A stretch of 64,000 bases of DNA. Source: Xanthobacteraceae bacterium. GTDB taxonomy: Bacteria; Pseudomonadota; Alphaproteobacteria; Rhizobiales; Xanthobacteraceae. Both the position numbers and the translations under genes were made by a program. The DNA lies in assembly GCA_022841625.1 (NCBI GenBank), contig JALHRD010000006.1, positions 115,387 through 179,386 of the forward strand. Direction: 5' to 3'. Positions 27,049-36,966 of the stretch are shown piece by piece. The notes beneath the pieces were generated by a model that saw only the letters and a program-made list of their open reading frames with translations, did no database searches and was not told the origin of the DNA. The first letter of the stretch is position 1. The number at the start of each line of letters is the position of its first letter.

Positions 27049-27756
27049 ATGCCAGTTCAACGCAAGACCTTTCGTATCGAGCAAGCGGCGCCGAACAATG
27101 ACCCGGCCGCGGTGTTGCAAAACATCGGCATATCATCGACGGAGCGGCAGGAGATCCTCACCGAATTGCAGGCGCGATTCGATCGTATCGAGCGCCACAA
27201 CGCGGAATTGACCGAACCGGCCGCGAGCGCCGGCGCCGAAGAGCTGCGCCAGCTAAGGTCGGAGACCGACGCGATCCACCAAGCGCTCGGTCGCACCAAA
27301 CAAGAGATCGCTTCGTTGCACGCCAATGTGTTGGCCACGCCGCCGGCGCGCATGATGCGCGAGCTCGACGCGGTGGTGGTATCGGCCGAGCAAGCCACCC
27401 AACTCATTCTCGGCGCTGGCGAGGCCATCGACGATGCCGCCAATACGCTGTCTGCGAGCCTGAAAGACCCGCAAGAGCAAGCCTTGGCGCAAGACATTCG
27501 CGAAAACGTGCAGCGCATCTTCGAGGCCTGCAATTTTCAAGACCTCACGGGTCAGCGGATTTTCAAGGTTCTGGAAACACTGAAATTCGTCGAAGCACGC
27601 GTCGCGCAAATGATGGAAATCTGGGGCGGCACCGATGCCTTCAAGTCCCTCGAGGCGGCCCAACCGAAACGCGGCGTGACCCTGCACGGTCCGAAACTCG
27701 AAGGCGACCTCGGCCATGCATCGCAGCAGGATGTCGATGCAATCTTTGCCAAGTGA
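27049..27756 (+). CDS. cheZ: Protein phosphatase CheZ (chemotaxis)
   Basis: 235 residues, almost wholly helical. The long hairpin is seen as coiled-coil segments (about 30-90 and 105-185); the active region is ACNFQDLTGQRI (160-171), with the catalytic Gln in QDLTGQ. The C-terminal DVDAIFAK (228-235) resembles the CheY-binding tail. It dephosphorylates CheY-P in the cytoplasm, resetting the flagellar switch. No other chemotaxis or flagellar gene is near, usual for some alphaproteobacteria. Confidence 0.9.
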   Translation: MPVQRKTFRIEQAAPNNDPAAVLQNIGISSTERQEILTELQARFDRIERHNAELTEPAASAGAEELRQLRSETDAIHQALGRTKQEIASLHANVLATPPARMMRELDAVVVSAEQATQLILGAGEAIDDAANTLSASLKDPQEQALAQDIRENVQRIFEACNFQDLTGQRIFKVLETLKFVEARVAQMMEIWGGTDAFKSLEAAQPKRGVTLHGPKLEGDLGHASQQDVDAIFAK

Positions 27757-27768
27757 TGACGGCCACGG

Positions 27769-28953
27769 TCAACGCGGCAGACGCAACATCGCAAGCGCAA
27801 TAAAGGCGATCGCCGCCAGGGCCGCAACCAGTGCAAGCCCGGCCGCATCGGAAACGCGCTCGACCATAAACGCAAGCACCAGCGGCGCGATCGCCTGCAT
27901 CGCCAGGCTTGGACCGGCAATGCGGCCGATCACCGCGCCATAGCCGACCGACCCGAACAACGCGAGCGGTACGGTTCCGCGCGCAATCGTGATCAAGCCG
28001 TTCGCCATCCCAAACATCAACATGAATGCGGCGGCGGCGGCGGCCGCTAGACCGAACCATGCCAATACCACGAAGCCCGCAAGCACGACCCCAACCGCAA
28101 GCCGCGCGACCGCCAGCGGGTGGATGTTGCGCGCGAACATAAGTTCGCAGATCCGCGCGGCGACCTGCGCCGGCCCAAATAGCACACCGATCATGACAAC
28201 GGTCGCGGCATCGATGCCGGCGCGGCCAAAGATCGCCAAGAGATGCGCCGACAGCGCCGACGGCACGAAAGCGAAAGCGGCAAACGCCGCCGCCACCGCC
28301 ATGAACGGCCAACCGCGTGATGGCAGCACGGACGCAGGCGCAAGCGCGGACGCTGGCGGCGTCGGCACGGCGCGCATACGCGGCAGCGCAAAGGCAAGCA
28401 GCGGCGCAGCGACCAACGCCAGCACCGCCGCGTAAATCAGATAGGCGCCGCGCCAGCCGACGGCCTGCGTCAGCAGATAGGTCGCCGGCCAACTCACCGT
28501 CGAGGCAAAGCCGCCGGCCAGCGTCAGCGCTGTGATCGGCGAACGCGCATTTGCGCCAAAGATGCGTCCGAGCGTGGCGAAGGCCGGATCGTAGAGCGAC
28601 GCCGCGATGGCGATGCCGAGCAATATCCACACCGCGAGATAGACCGCCGGATGCGCGGCATAGACCAAAGCGACCAGGCCGAGCGCGGCGAGCAGCGAAC
28701 CCGCGGTCATCACCACATGCCCGCCCTGGCGGTCGATCAACCGTCCGACATAGGGCGAAACCAGCCCGGCGGTCAGCAGCGCCAGCGAGAAGCCGGCCAT
28801 CGCGAACGTCATTGACCAGCCGCGCTCCGCTGCAATCAGCGGCACCGTCAGCACCGGCGGATAAAACAGCGCGCCCCAGGCAACGATCTGGGTCACGCCA
28901 AGCACCAGGACGGCGCGCCAGGGACCCGCAATAACGGTCTGAATGGAGAGCAT
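27769..28953 (-). CDS. Major facilitator superfamily transporter
   Basis: 394 residues from ATG 28953 with twelve predicted helices. GLVSPYVGRLIDRQGGHVV is the MFS loop 2-3 motif; FGANARSPITALTLAGGFASTVSWPAT is typical of the small-molecule efflux/monocarboxylate branch. A track of alanines (AAAAAAFMLMFG) marks helix 9. It follows the lipoprotein gene on the same strand after 87 nt and converges with cheZ (12-nt gap). Substrate unknown. Confidence 0.86.
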   Translation of the reverse strand: MLSIQTVIAGPWRAVLVLGVTQIVAWGALFYPPVLTVPLIAAERGWSMTFAMAGFSLALLTAGLVSPYVGRLIDRQGGHVVMTAGSLLAALGLVALVYAAHPAVYLAVWILLGIAIAASLYDPAFATLGRIFGANARSPITALTLAGGFASTVSWPATYLLTQAVGWRGAYLIYAAVLALVAAPLLAFALPRMRAVPTPPASALAPASVLPSRGWPFMAVAAAFAAFAFVPSALSAHLLAIFGRAGIDAATVVMIGVLFGPAQVAARICELMFARNIHPLAVARLAVGVVLAGFVVLAWFGLAAAAAAAFMLMFGMANGLITIARGTVPLALFGSVGYGAVIGRIAGPSLAMQAIAPLVLAFMVERVSDAAGLALVAALAAIAFIALAMLRLPR

Positions 28954-29040
28954 TATGGCTCGGCTCGACGCCTTGCTTGCAAACCGCGTCAAGCACAATG
29001 CGCGACGTCGCGCATTTGGCGTTGGGTTAGGTGGTGAACG

Positions 29041-29586
29041 TCATTTCTTTTTCTTGGTTTGCGCCACATTACCGGGAGTTGGCGCGCAACGCACATAAAC
29101 GCCGATGCCGTAACGGCCGTCGATCTCCGAATTGGTGAACCGCAACACCATCACGCGACCGTCAAAGCTGACAATTTCACGATCCTGCGGTCCACCCGCC
29201 GGTTCGCCGGCCGGACCGATGAAGTTGCGGTTATTGGGACCGCCCTTGAGCCGCAGTTCTTGCAGTTCGGGTTGATCGGCAAGGTACATCATCACGCCGC
29301 CGGCCGGACCCGGATTGATGACCACGGCCTGCCGACACTGGCCGCGCGCATTGGCTTCGGTGCGCGCCCGATCCTCTTGCCGGTGAAAAGCGGCATAGCC
29401 CCAACGACCCACGATCTCGGAGGCGCGAATGGTGGCCGGAATTTCCGGCATCGCCTCTGGCTGCGCGGTGGCGGGACCTTGCTGCGGGCTCGACCCGAAC
29501 CAACTGCCGGTCCCGGCGCAGCCGGCCAGCGCGAGCGCGGCAATGACAACCGCGATCGGCGGCACAATGCGCCTAAATCTCTGCAT
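29041..29586 (-). CDS. Conserved lipoprotein, hypothetical
   Basis: 181 residues. The N-terminus MQRFRRIVPPIAVVIAALAL ends in lipobox LAGC (Cys23), so it is exported and lipidated. A Pro/Gln linker (30-50) precedes a globular part with EIVGRWGYAAFH, ARGQCRQAVVINPG, QDREIVSFDGRVMVLRFTN and YGIGVYVRCAP; two cysteines may pair. The tail is TKKKK. The fold looks like a small beta-rich domain seen in Bradyrhizobium-type lipoproteins, but I cannot name a family. Confidence 0.72.
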   Translation of the reverse strand: MQRFRRIVPPIAVVIAALALAGCAGTGSWFGSSPQQGPATAQPEAMPEIPATIRASEIVGRWGYAAFHRQEDRARTEANARGQCRQAVVINPGPAGGVMMYLADQPELQELRLKGGPNNRNFIGPAGEPAGGPQDREIVSFDGRVMVLRFTNSEIDGRYGIGVYVRCAPTPGNVAQTKKKK

Positions 29587-29779
29587 TCCCTGCCCCTCCT
29601 TTGCGCTGCCCCGGCGAAGCCTGACGCGCAGCAGTCACCGCTATCGACCTTCGATGGTCCTAAGATACCACAACTAACCGGACCCGTCCGCAGAACTCTC
29701 ACGCGTTTGAAGCAATAAGGGCCCGTCCCGGCGGATGTTAGGCACCCGCTTTGACCATGCGCGGCCGATCGCGGCCCGC

Positions 29780-30298
29780 TCAGTCCTTTGGCTTGCCCGT
29801 GGATTTCCGTGGATCCTTGAGCGGCGGATCGACCTTGATGTTAAGGCGTTGCGCCGCCTTGGCGTCAAAATCGGCGTCGGCCACAAAGCCGCCGGCGTGA
29901 ATGCCGTCGATGGCGCAGAGGTCGTCGACCTCATTGACGTCGCCGGTCACGCCTAGGGCGCCGACGATCTCGCCCGATGGGTCGCGGATCAGCTGACCGC
30001 CGCCCTCCATGAACAAGGGCCCGTCCGACAATTCGTGCAGGTCACCCAGGAAGTGCGGCTTCTCGCGATATTTCTGTAGCACCTGACGCGACGAGCGGTT
30101 GAGCGACAGCGCCGCGAACGCTTTGCCATAGGCAATCTCGAACCGCAGCAGCGAGGCGCCGTCCTGCTTCTGAAACGCCTTCACGCGACCGCCGGCGTCC
30201 AGCACGATCGCCGCCAGCGCGTAGGCCTCGCGCTTCTTGGCGGATTTGAAAGTGCCCTCGATGATCTTGTTGGCCTCGGCCAGGCTGAGTGCGCGCAT
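29780..30298 (-). CDS. GlcG/HbpS family (heme-binding-like) protein
   Basis: 172 residues from ATG 30298 with AAGGAG upstream. Family features: MRALSLAEANKIIEGTFKSAKK, AYALAAIVLDAGGRVKAFQKQDGASLLRFEIAYGKAFAALSL in segments, and GGGQLIRDPSGEIVGALGVTGD. The fold binds small molecules or heme in HbpS; GlcG members accompany glycolate or diol use. No signal peptide, so cytoplasmic. It reads away from a Bug receptor gene across a 366-bp gap. Confidence 0.85.
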   Translation of the reverse strand: MRALSLAEANKIIEGTFKSAKKREAYALAAIVLDAGGRVKAFQKQDGASLLRFEIAYGKAFAALSLNRSSRQVLQKYREKPHFLGDLHELSDGPLFMEGGGQLIRDPSGEIVGALGVTGDVNEVDDLCAIDGIHAGGFVADADFDAKAAQRLNIKVDPPLKDPRKSTGKPKD

Positions 30299-30664
30299 GG
30301 GATTGTGCTCCTTGCGTCCCTCATAAACCGGATCGCGCAAACGCGCGAGAGCTTTTGGATGGTCTCGGCTGGAGCAATGAAGCGTCCGCCGCGACCGTAC
30401 GATCATCGTCAAAAAAAACGCCTTCGACGAAGGACCACCCGCGCGGACCCGGAACCAATAATGACCGACGCCCCTTTCGCGTCTGTGGGAAGCTGCGCTA
30501 GATTTGTCATCGAGCTGTCAGGGGCCAAGCCGAATTCTCCTTCATTTCAACGGCAGCGCTGGTGCCATCGGCGGGCGCGTATTCTCAATCTGGGATCCGT
30601 TTAGCCGCACGCGCGATAGCGCGCGGCATCAAATGTCGCCGCAGCATTCCTAATAGGCAATGCC
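30299..30664. other. Divergent intergenic region GlcG-like / Bug receptor
   Basis: 366 bp without a supported gene. It contains a leftward terminator-like hairpin (30411-30435) that lies upstream, not downstream, of the leftward GlcG gene. No other element was recognised. Confidence 0.55.
30411..30435 (-). terminator. Terminator-like hairpin with eight T, leftward, without a gene before it
   Basis: Read on the minus strand: CCTTC-GTC-GAAGG (five base pairs) then CG and eight T. The stem is short. No leftward gene lies between it and 30664, so it could end a small RNA or act as an attenuator in the GlcG-like leader. Confidence 0.45.
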
Positions 30665-31642
30665 ATGACACTTCCCCGCCGCACCTTCTTGTATCTCGCC
30701 GCGGGCGCCGCGGCGGCCTCGTGCTACATGCGGTTCGCGCCGGCTCAGGCCTATCCGTCACGGCCGGTGCGGATTATGGTCGGCTTTGCCGCCGGCGGCC
30801 CGCCCGACGTGCTCTCGCGACTGATGGGGCAATGGCTGACGGAGCGGCTTGGCCAACAATTCATTGTCGAAATCCGACCTGGCGCCGGCAGCAATATCGC
30901 CACCGAGACCGTGGCGCATGCGATGCCGGATGGCCACACGCTCCTGCTGGCCAGTGCCGCGAACGCGGTCAATGCTACACTTTATGACAAACTCAATTTC
31001 GATTTCGTTCGCGACATTGCGCCGGTCGCGGGCCTCATTCGATCGCCCAATCTCATGGTAGTGAACCCAACGGTTCCGGCCAAGACGGTTCCCGAATTTA
31101 TCGCCTATGCCAAAGCCAATCCCGGAAAAATCAACATGGCGTCGTCCGGCAACGGCACCTCGCCGCATGTCGCCGGCGAGCTGTTCAAGCTGATGACCGG
31201 CATTGACATGGTGCACGTGCCCTATCGTGGCGGCGCACCCGCGCTCACCGATCTGATCGCCGGGCAGGTGCATGTCTATTTCACCACCGTTACCAACGGC
31301 ATCGAATATGTCCGGGCCGGCAAGCTACGCGCGCTGGCCGTCAGCGCGATGGCGCGCGTCGACCTGTTGCCGGACATCCCAACCGTGAACGAATTCGTTC
31401 CGGGTTACGAGGCCAGCGGCTGGTTCGGCATCGGCGCGCCAAGGAACACACCGGCCGCGATCGTTCAAAGACTCAACAAGGAAATCAATGCCGGCCTTGC
31501 CGATCCCAAACTGAAGGCGCGACTCCACGACATCGGCGGTACCTTGCTGACGGGTTCATCCGCGGACTTCGGCGCATTGATCGCCGCTGAAACCGAGAAA
31601 TGGGGCAAGGTGATCCGGGCGGCCAACATCAAGGCGCAGTGA
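30665..31642 (+). CDS. Bug-family tripartite tricarboxylate receptor, twin-arginine leader
   Basis: 325 residues. The leader LPRRTFLYLAAGAAAAS fits a twin-arginine signal. The mature start YPSRPVRIMVGFAAGGPPDVL carries the carboxylate loop; IEIRPGAGSNIATE (IVEIRPGAGS), DMVHVPYRGGAPALTDLIAG and GIGAPRNTPAAIV occupy the standard positions. A solute receptor for an unknown carboxylate with no permease alongside. Convergent with the frameshifted receptor gene (88-nt gap). Confidence 0.9.
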   Translation: MTLPRRTFLYLAAGAAAASCYMRFAPAQAYPSRPVRIMVGFAAGGPPDVLSRLMGQWLTERLGQQFIVEIRPGAGSNIATETVAHAMPDGHTLLLASAANAVNATLYDKLNFDFVRDIAPVAGLIRSPNLMVVNPTVPAKTVPEFIAYAKANPGKINMASSGNGTSPHVAGELFKLMTGIDMVHVPYRGGAPALTDLIAGQVHVYFTTVTNGIEYVRAGKLRALAVSAMARVDLLPDIPTVNEFVPGYEASGWFGIGAPRNTPAAIVQRLNKEINAGLADPKLKARLHDIGGTLLTGSSADFGALIAAETEKWGKVIRAANIKAQ

Positions 31643-31730
31643 GACCGATCCAGTTGCGGGTCTGTCGTCCGCAACGCCCGATACACGATTTCAGCGAAAC
31701 CGATTGCGGCGCTCGCATGCCTCCGCCTTG

Positions 31731-32826
31731 TTACTCCGCCTTGCCGTCCCCGCGCACACCCTTGGCCGCCTCCGCTGATTTGATCTGGATCGCGTGCCGC
31801 ACCCGATCCAGCACCGCGGGTGGGGTATCGAGCATGTCGGCGATGATCTTCTCCAGCTCTTCGCCACCCATGGCGCCGATCTCCAAGCCCTGCTGCGCGG
31901 CGTCCTTCAGGAATGCCGGATCGGCCAGCGTCGCATCGAAAGCGCGCCGCAGCGCCGCTATCCGCTCCGGCGGTACGCCGGGCGTGGTGACGAGCGGCCG
32001 CGCAATCGCAACCGCCTTGGAGACGAAATCGAATATCCTACGATGGTCGTCGGATTGGGCGAGTTCGAGCAGCAAGGGAACGCCCTCATAGCCGGCGAAT
32101 TTTCGCATCCCGGTTTGAATGAGAAAATTGTGGCGCGCCAGAATATCGGATGCGCTGGCGCCCGGGCTGCCCAAGAGTTGTGGATTGCTGGTGCTGCGAC
32201 CCTCAACCTCGCCGCGCTCCATGGCGAGGCTCATCGCCGGCCCGCTGGGATAGCCATAGATCACCTTGAAGCGCGTTCCGAGCGCGTTGTTATAGACCGC
32301 CGCGAGCTGGGTCATGATCGAGCCGAGGCCGGTCGCCGCCACCACCGTCTCGCGGCGGCGCGCGTCGTCCAGCGTCCGTGTCGGCGATTCCTTGGCCGTG
32401 AAGAAATACATATTGCTGTCGCTCATATTGCCGATCCAGCCGAGCGTCCGCAGGTCGACCTTGAGATTCCGCTCCAGCCCCAGCGCTTGGTCCATCGGGA
32501 ACGACTGCGTGATCATGGTGAGCACGCTGCCGTCCTTCGGCGCGACATTGGCGACGTAATTAAGCGTCACGATACCGCCGCCGCCCGGCATATTGATCGG
32601 CAGCACGGTCGGGTTGCCGATCAATATGCCGCGTCAGATGGCGGCCGAGCACCCGCGAATAGATGTCGTAGTTGCCGCCGGCGGCGGCGCGGATATAGAT
32701 GCGGATTTGCTTGCCGGCGTAAAACTCAGCGATCGCATCGGCCGCGGCCGGCGCCGGCAGGACGGCGATTGCCGGCAACGCCGCCGTCGTTAAGCGCCAG
32801 AAGATCGACCGCAAGCAACCGCGCAT
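31731..32826 (-). pseudogene. Bug-like solute receptor split by a +1 frameshift
   Basis: ATG 32826 opens a signal peptide (MRGCLRSIFWRLTTAALPA) and mature sequence AIAEFYAGKQIRIYIRAAAGGNYDIYSRVLGRHLTRH; this frame then leaves the family pattern. The expected continuation GNPTVLPINMPGGGGIVTLNYVA begins in the next frame near 32624 and runs to TAA at 31731. Removing one T from the TT at 32623-32624 (coding CGG CAT ATT GAT to CGG CAT ATG ATC) joins the two halves into about 364 residues. The shift lies in one arm of a perfect inverted repeat. C-terminal half resembles the partial gene at 1-465. A sequencing error is the alternative. Confidence 0.82.
32586..32631. repeat. Perfect 17-bp inverted repeat at the frameshift
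   Basis: Arms 32586-32602 and 32615-32631 are exact reverse complements around a 12-nt loop. The upstream arm (coding sense) contains the extra base that breaks the receptor reading frame, while the downstream arm is in frame (LPINMP). Confidence 0.9.
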
Positions 32827-32893
32827 CAATCGTACCTTGGTGAAGACCGAGGCCCTGCCTGCACGGGAGACGCCGCGCCGTCGAACGCTACCA

Positions 32894-33691
32894 TCATGCC
32901 GCGTCCGGGCGCACCCATTTATCGATATCGACTTCCCAGCCGCGTTGCGACAAATCGCAGCCATTACCTTCGGGATCGCGCATGCGGATTTCGGACTGGG
33001 TGCGGCGCGCCGGCCGCGGCGTGACCGTCGCGCCGGCTTGCCGCACAGCATCGGCCGCCGCCTTCGAATCCGGCACCAGGAAACCGATATGCGCAATGCC
33101 AAAGCGCGGCTCGAACCCTTCCTCCTCGTTATGGAACGCCTGGATCGCGACATTGCTGTGGCCGTCGCCGACATGGCGGTTGCGGTAGCCTTGCTCCGCG
33201 CGTCGTGCGGCATGCGCCGCGAGCAACTCCCGAAAGCCAAAGACCTGGGCGTAAAAATCGAAGATCAGCGACGTATCGAGCGCATTCAGCGCAATATGGG
33301 CGATACGTGGCACGCGCGCCGCCGAAGCCGGCAGGCCGAAGTCATGTTCCGAAAGGCTGATCGGATTGCACTCTGGATCGTAGATGCGCACTTCGCCGTG
33401 CTGGAGATCGCCACTCTCGGGTATGATCACACCGCGCGGGTTGAAGGCGCGGTAGCGGTCGAGCGCTTGCTCTAAGCTTTCGACCGCAATGCCGAGATGG
33501 TGCAGCCCATTTTCCTTGTGCGGCTCGCGCAAGGCTTCGCGGTTGCGGAACAGCGTGAGATTGAACCCACTATCGGTGAGCGTGACGTCGCTGTTGCGCC
33601 CGAGTTCGGCAAGGCCGAGCTGACGGATGTAGAATCCAGCAAGTCTCGCCGGATCCGCACTCAGCATTGCAAGATAGCGAATACGCGCCAT
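32894..33691 (-). CDS. Two-domain VOC family protein (extradiol dioxygenase/glyoxalase fold)
   Basis: 265 residues made of two VOC modules: 1-125 (IRYLAMLSADPARLAGFYIRQLGL, GLHHLGIAV, VRIYDPECNPISL) and 128-255 (RIAHIALNALDTSLIFDFYAQVFGF, FGIAHIGFLV, EIRMRDPEGNGCDLSQ). Each has candidate metal ligands (His near the start of the second module strand, Glu/Asp near the ends). The layout suits an extradiol ring-cleavage enzyme or dehydrochlorinase, but the activity cannot be told from sequence alone. It lies 15 nt behind the class II aldolase gene and 67 nt before the broken receptor. Confidence 0.85.
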   Translation of the reverse strand: MARIRYLAMLSADPARLAGFYIRQLGLAELGRNSDVTLTDSGFNLTLFRNREALREPHKENGLHHLGIAVESLEQALDRYRAFNPRGVIIPESGDLQHGEVRIYDPECNPISLSEHDFGLPASAARVPRIAHIALNALDTSLIFDFYAQVFGFRELLAAHAARRAEQGYRNRHVGDGHSNVAIQAFHNEEEGFEPRFGIAHIGFLVPDSKAAADAVRQAGATVTPRPARRTQSEIRMRDPEGNGCDLSQRGWEVDIDKWVRPDAA

Positions 33692-33706
33692 GGCGGAAAC
33701 CGCGCA

Positions 33707-34495
33707 CTAGCTACGGGTCAGCATGTCCTTGCTTGGAATGAGCGGCTCGCTCCATTCATTGGGCAGCGCGCCTTCCTTCAAACCTTTGCGGACGTAATAG
33801 TTCCAAAGCTTCTTGATGTGCCAATCGCGCATTTCCATTTTTTCAATCTGTTCGATCTCGGCATCGGTCAACGGCAATGGCTTGGCGCCAGCCTGCAACG
33901 CCTGCAATTGCGCGGTCGCATTCTCCTTGAAATGCACGGCGTCAATAAACAGCGCCTGCGCCGACTCAGCGACCAAGGTCAGCCCATGCGCCCGCATCAG
34001 CACCGCATGATGCGGGCCCAACGTCTTGGCGAGCGCTCGGCCTTGTTCGGCGGTCTTGATATGGCTCGGATCGGGATCGGTCGGAATGCCGCTCTTCCAG
34101 CGCGAAGCGCGCGCCCGCATCGGCTGCAGTGTGACGCCCGCCATCATGGTGAAGGCAATCGCCAGTTCCATGTGAGAGTGCAACACCGCCTGCACGTCCG
34201 GCCGCGCCTTCAAGATTTCGATGTGGATCGGAATTTCGCTCGGCGGCTGGCCGTCGCCCTCCAGCACATTGCCGTCGTAATCCACCACAAGCATGGAGGC
34301 CGGATCGACCTCGGCGCGGGAATGCGAGCCGACCTGGATCACAAAGGCATCCTGGTCTGGGATCCGGATCGAGACATGGCCGCTGTAATCGAGGATCCGC
34401 TCCGCCACCAACAGGCGCGTCGCGGCGGCGGCTTCCAGCGCCCGGATGTCATTGGCGCGCGGCACGATCCCGGCCGTTCGCGATGTCATGGTCAT
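33707..34495 (-). CDS. Class II aldolase/adducin family protein
   Basis: 262 residues from ATG 34495. Class II aldolase features: ATRLLVAERILDYSGHVSIRI at the N-terminus, SEIPIHIEILKARPDVQAVLHSH with two zinc-ligand histidines, then MRAHGLTLV with a third. The family includes fuculose-phosphate aldolases and decarboxylating hydroxyacid enzymes; the C-terminal extension (EMRDWHIKKLWNYYVRKGLKEGA) is longer than in fuculose-1-phosphate aldolase. It heads a leftward aldolase-VOC-receptor cluster and is divergent from groES. Substrate unknown. Confidence 0.85.
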   Translation of the reverse strand: MTMTSRTAGIVPRANDIRALEAAAATRLLVAERILDYSGHVSIRIPDQDAFVIQVGSHSRAEVDPASMLVVDYDGNVLEGDGQPPSEIPIHIEILKARPDVQAVLHSHMELAIAFTMMAGVTLQPMRARASRWKSGIPTDPDPSHIKTAEQGRALAKTLGPHHAVLMRAHGLTLVAESAQALFIDAVHFKENATAQLQALQAGAKPLPLTDAEIEQIEKMEMRDWHIKKLWNYYVRKGLKEGALPNEWSEPLIPSKDMLTRS

Positions 34496-34624
34496 TGAAT
34501 GCGATCTCCCGTGCGTTCTTGCAGTACCGAACCGCGCCAGCGCGGCGTTGGGCCCATCCAGCATGAATCGCACGCCGGGGAAAGCCGCTGCGGGATGGCA
34601 GCGCCCGCGCACCAACCGCTTTGC

Positions 34625-34653
34625 CTTGACTCCCGGCGGTGGAAAACCTATGT
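34625..34653 (+). promoter_or_regulatory. RpoH (sigma-32) type promoter of groESL
   Basis: CTTGAC (34625-34630), 16-nt spacer, CCTATGT (34647-34653), matching the alphaproteobacterial heat-shock promoter pattern. The CIRCE element begins 13 nt further, so both heat-shock controls act on the same start. Confidence 0.72.
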
Positions 34654-34665
34654 CCCGACAAGCCT

Positions 34666-34692
34666 TTGGCACTCATATCGGTCGAGTGCTAA
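34666..34692. promoter_or_regulatory. CIRCE operator (HrcA binding site)
   Basis: TTGGCACTC, 9-nt spacer, GAGTGCTAA. It differs from the consensus TTAGCACTC-N9-GAGTGCTAA by one base in the left arm. It lies 54 nt before the groES ATG and should bind the repressor HrcA. Confidence 0.93.
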
Positions 34693-34746
34693 TAGCCCGA
34701 ATAAACCTCCTTGTATCTCAACCACTTAAGTTGCGTGAGGACCCCG

Positions 34747-36821
<2,075 letters not shown>

Positions 36822-36856
36822 ATTCTCGTCGCACCGTCCTTCTAACAAACATACAA

Positions 36857-36888
36857 AGCGGGTCGCATCAGCGGCCCGTTTTTTTTGT
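36857..36888 (+). terminator. Rho-independent terminator of groESL
   Basis: Eight-base-pair stem CGGGTCGC/GCGGCCCG (one G-T pair), loop ATCA, followed by eight T. It lies 37 nt after the groEL stop. Confidence 0.9.
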
Positions 36889-36966
36889 TTTCGGCGATTT
36901 CGTCATCGTCGCGTCGACAAGCTAGCGATAATGGCGCTACCATTTAGCCCCTCAAGGGAGGACACA

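Noticed and set aside
27641..28996. 451-codon open frame overlapping the MFS gene in another frame
   Set aside because: Cys/Arg-rich without family motifs; the 27769-28953 frame has clear MFS helices and motifs.
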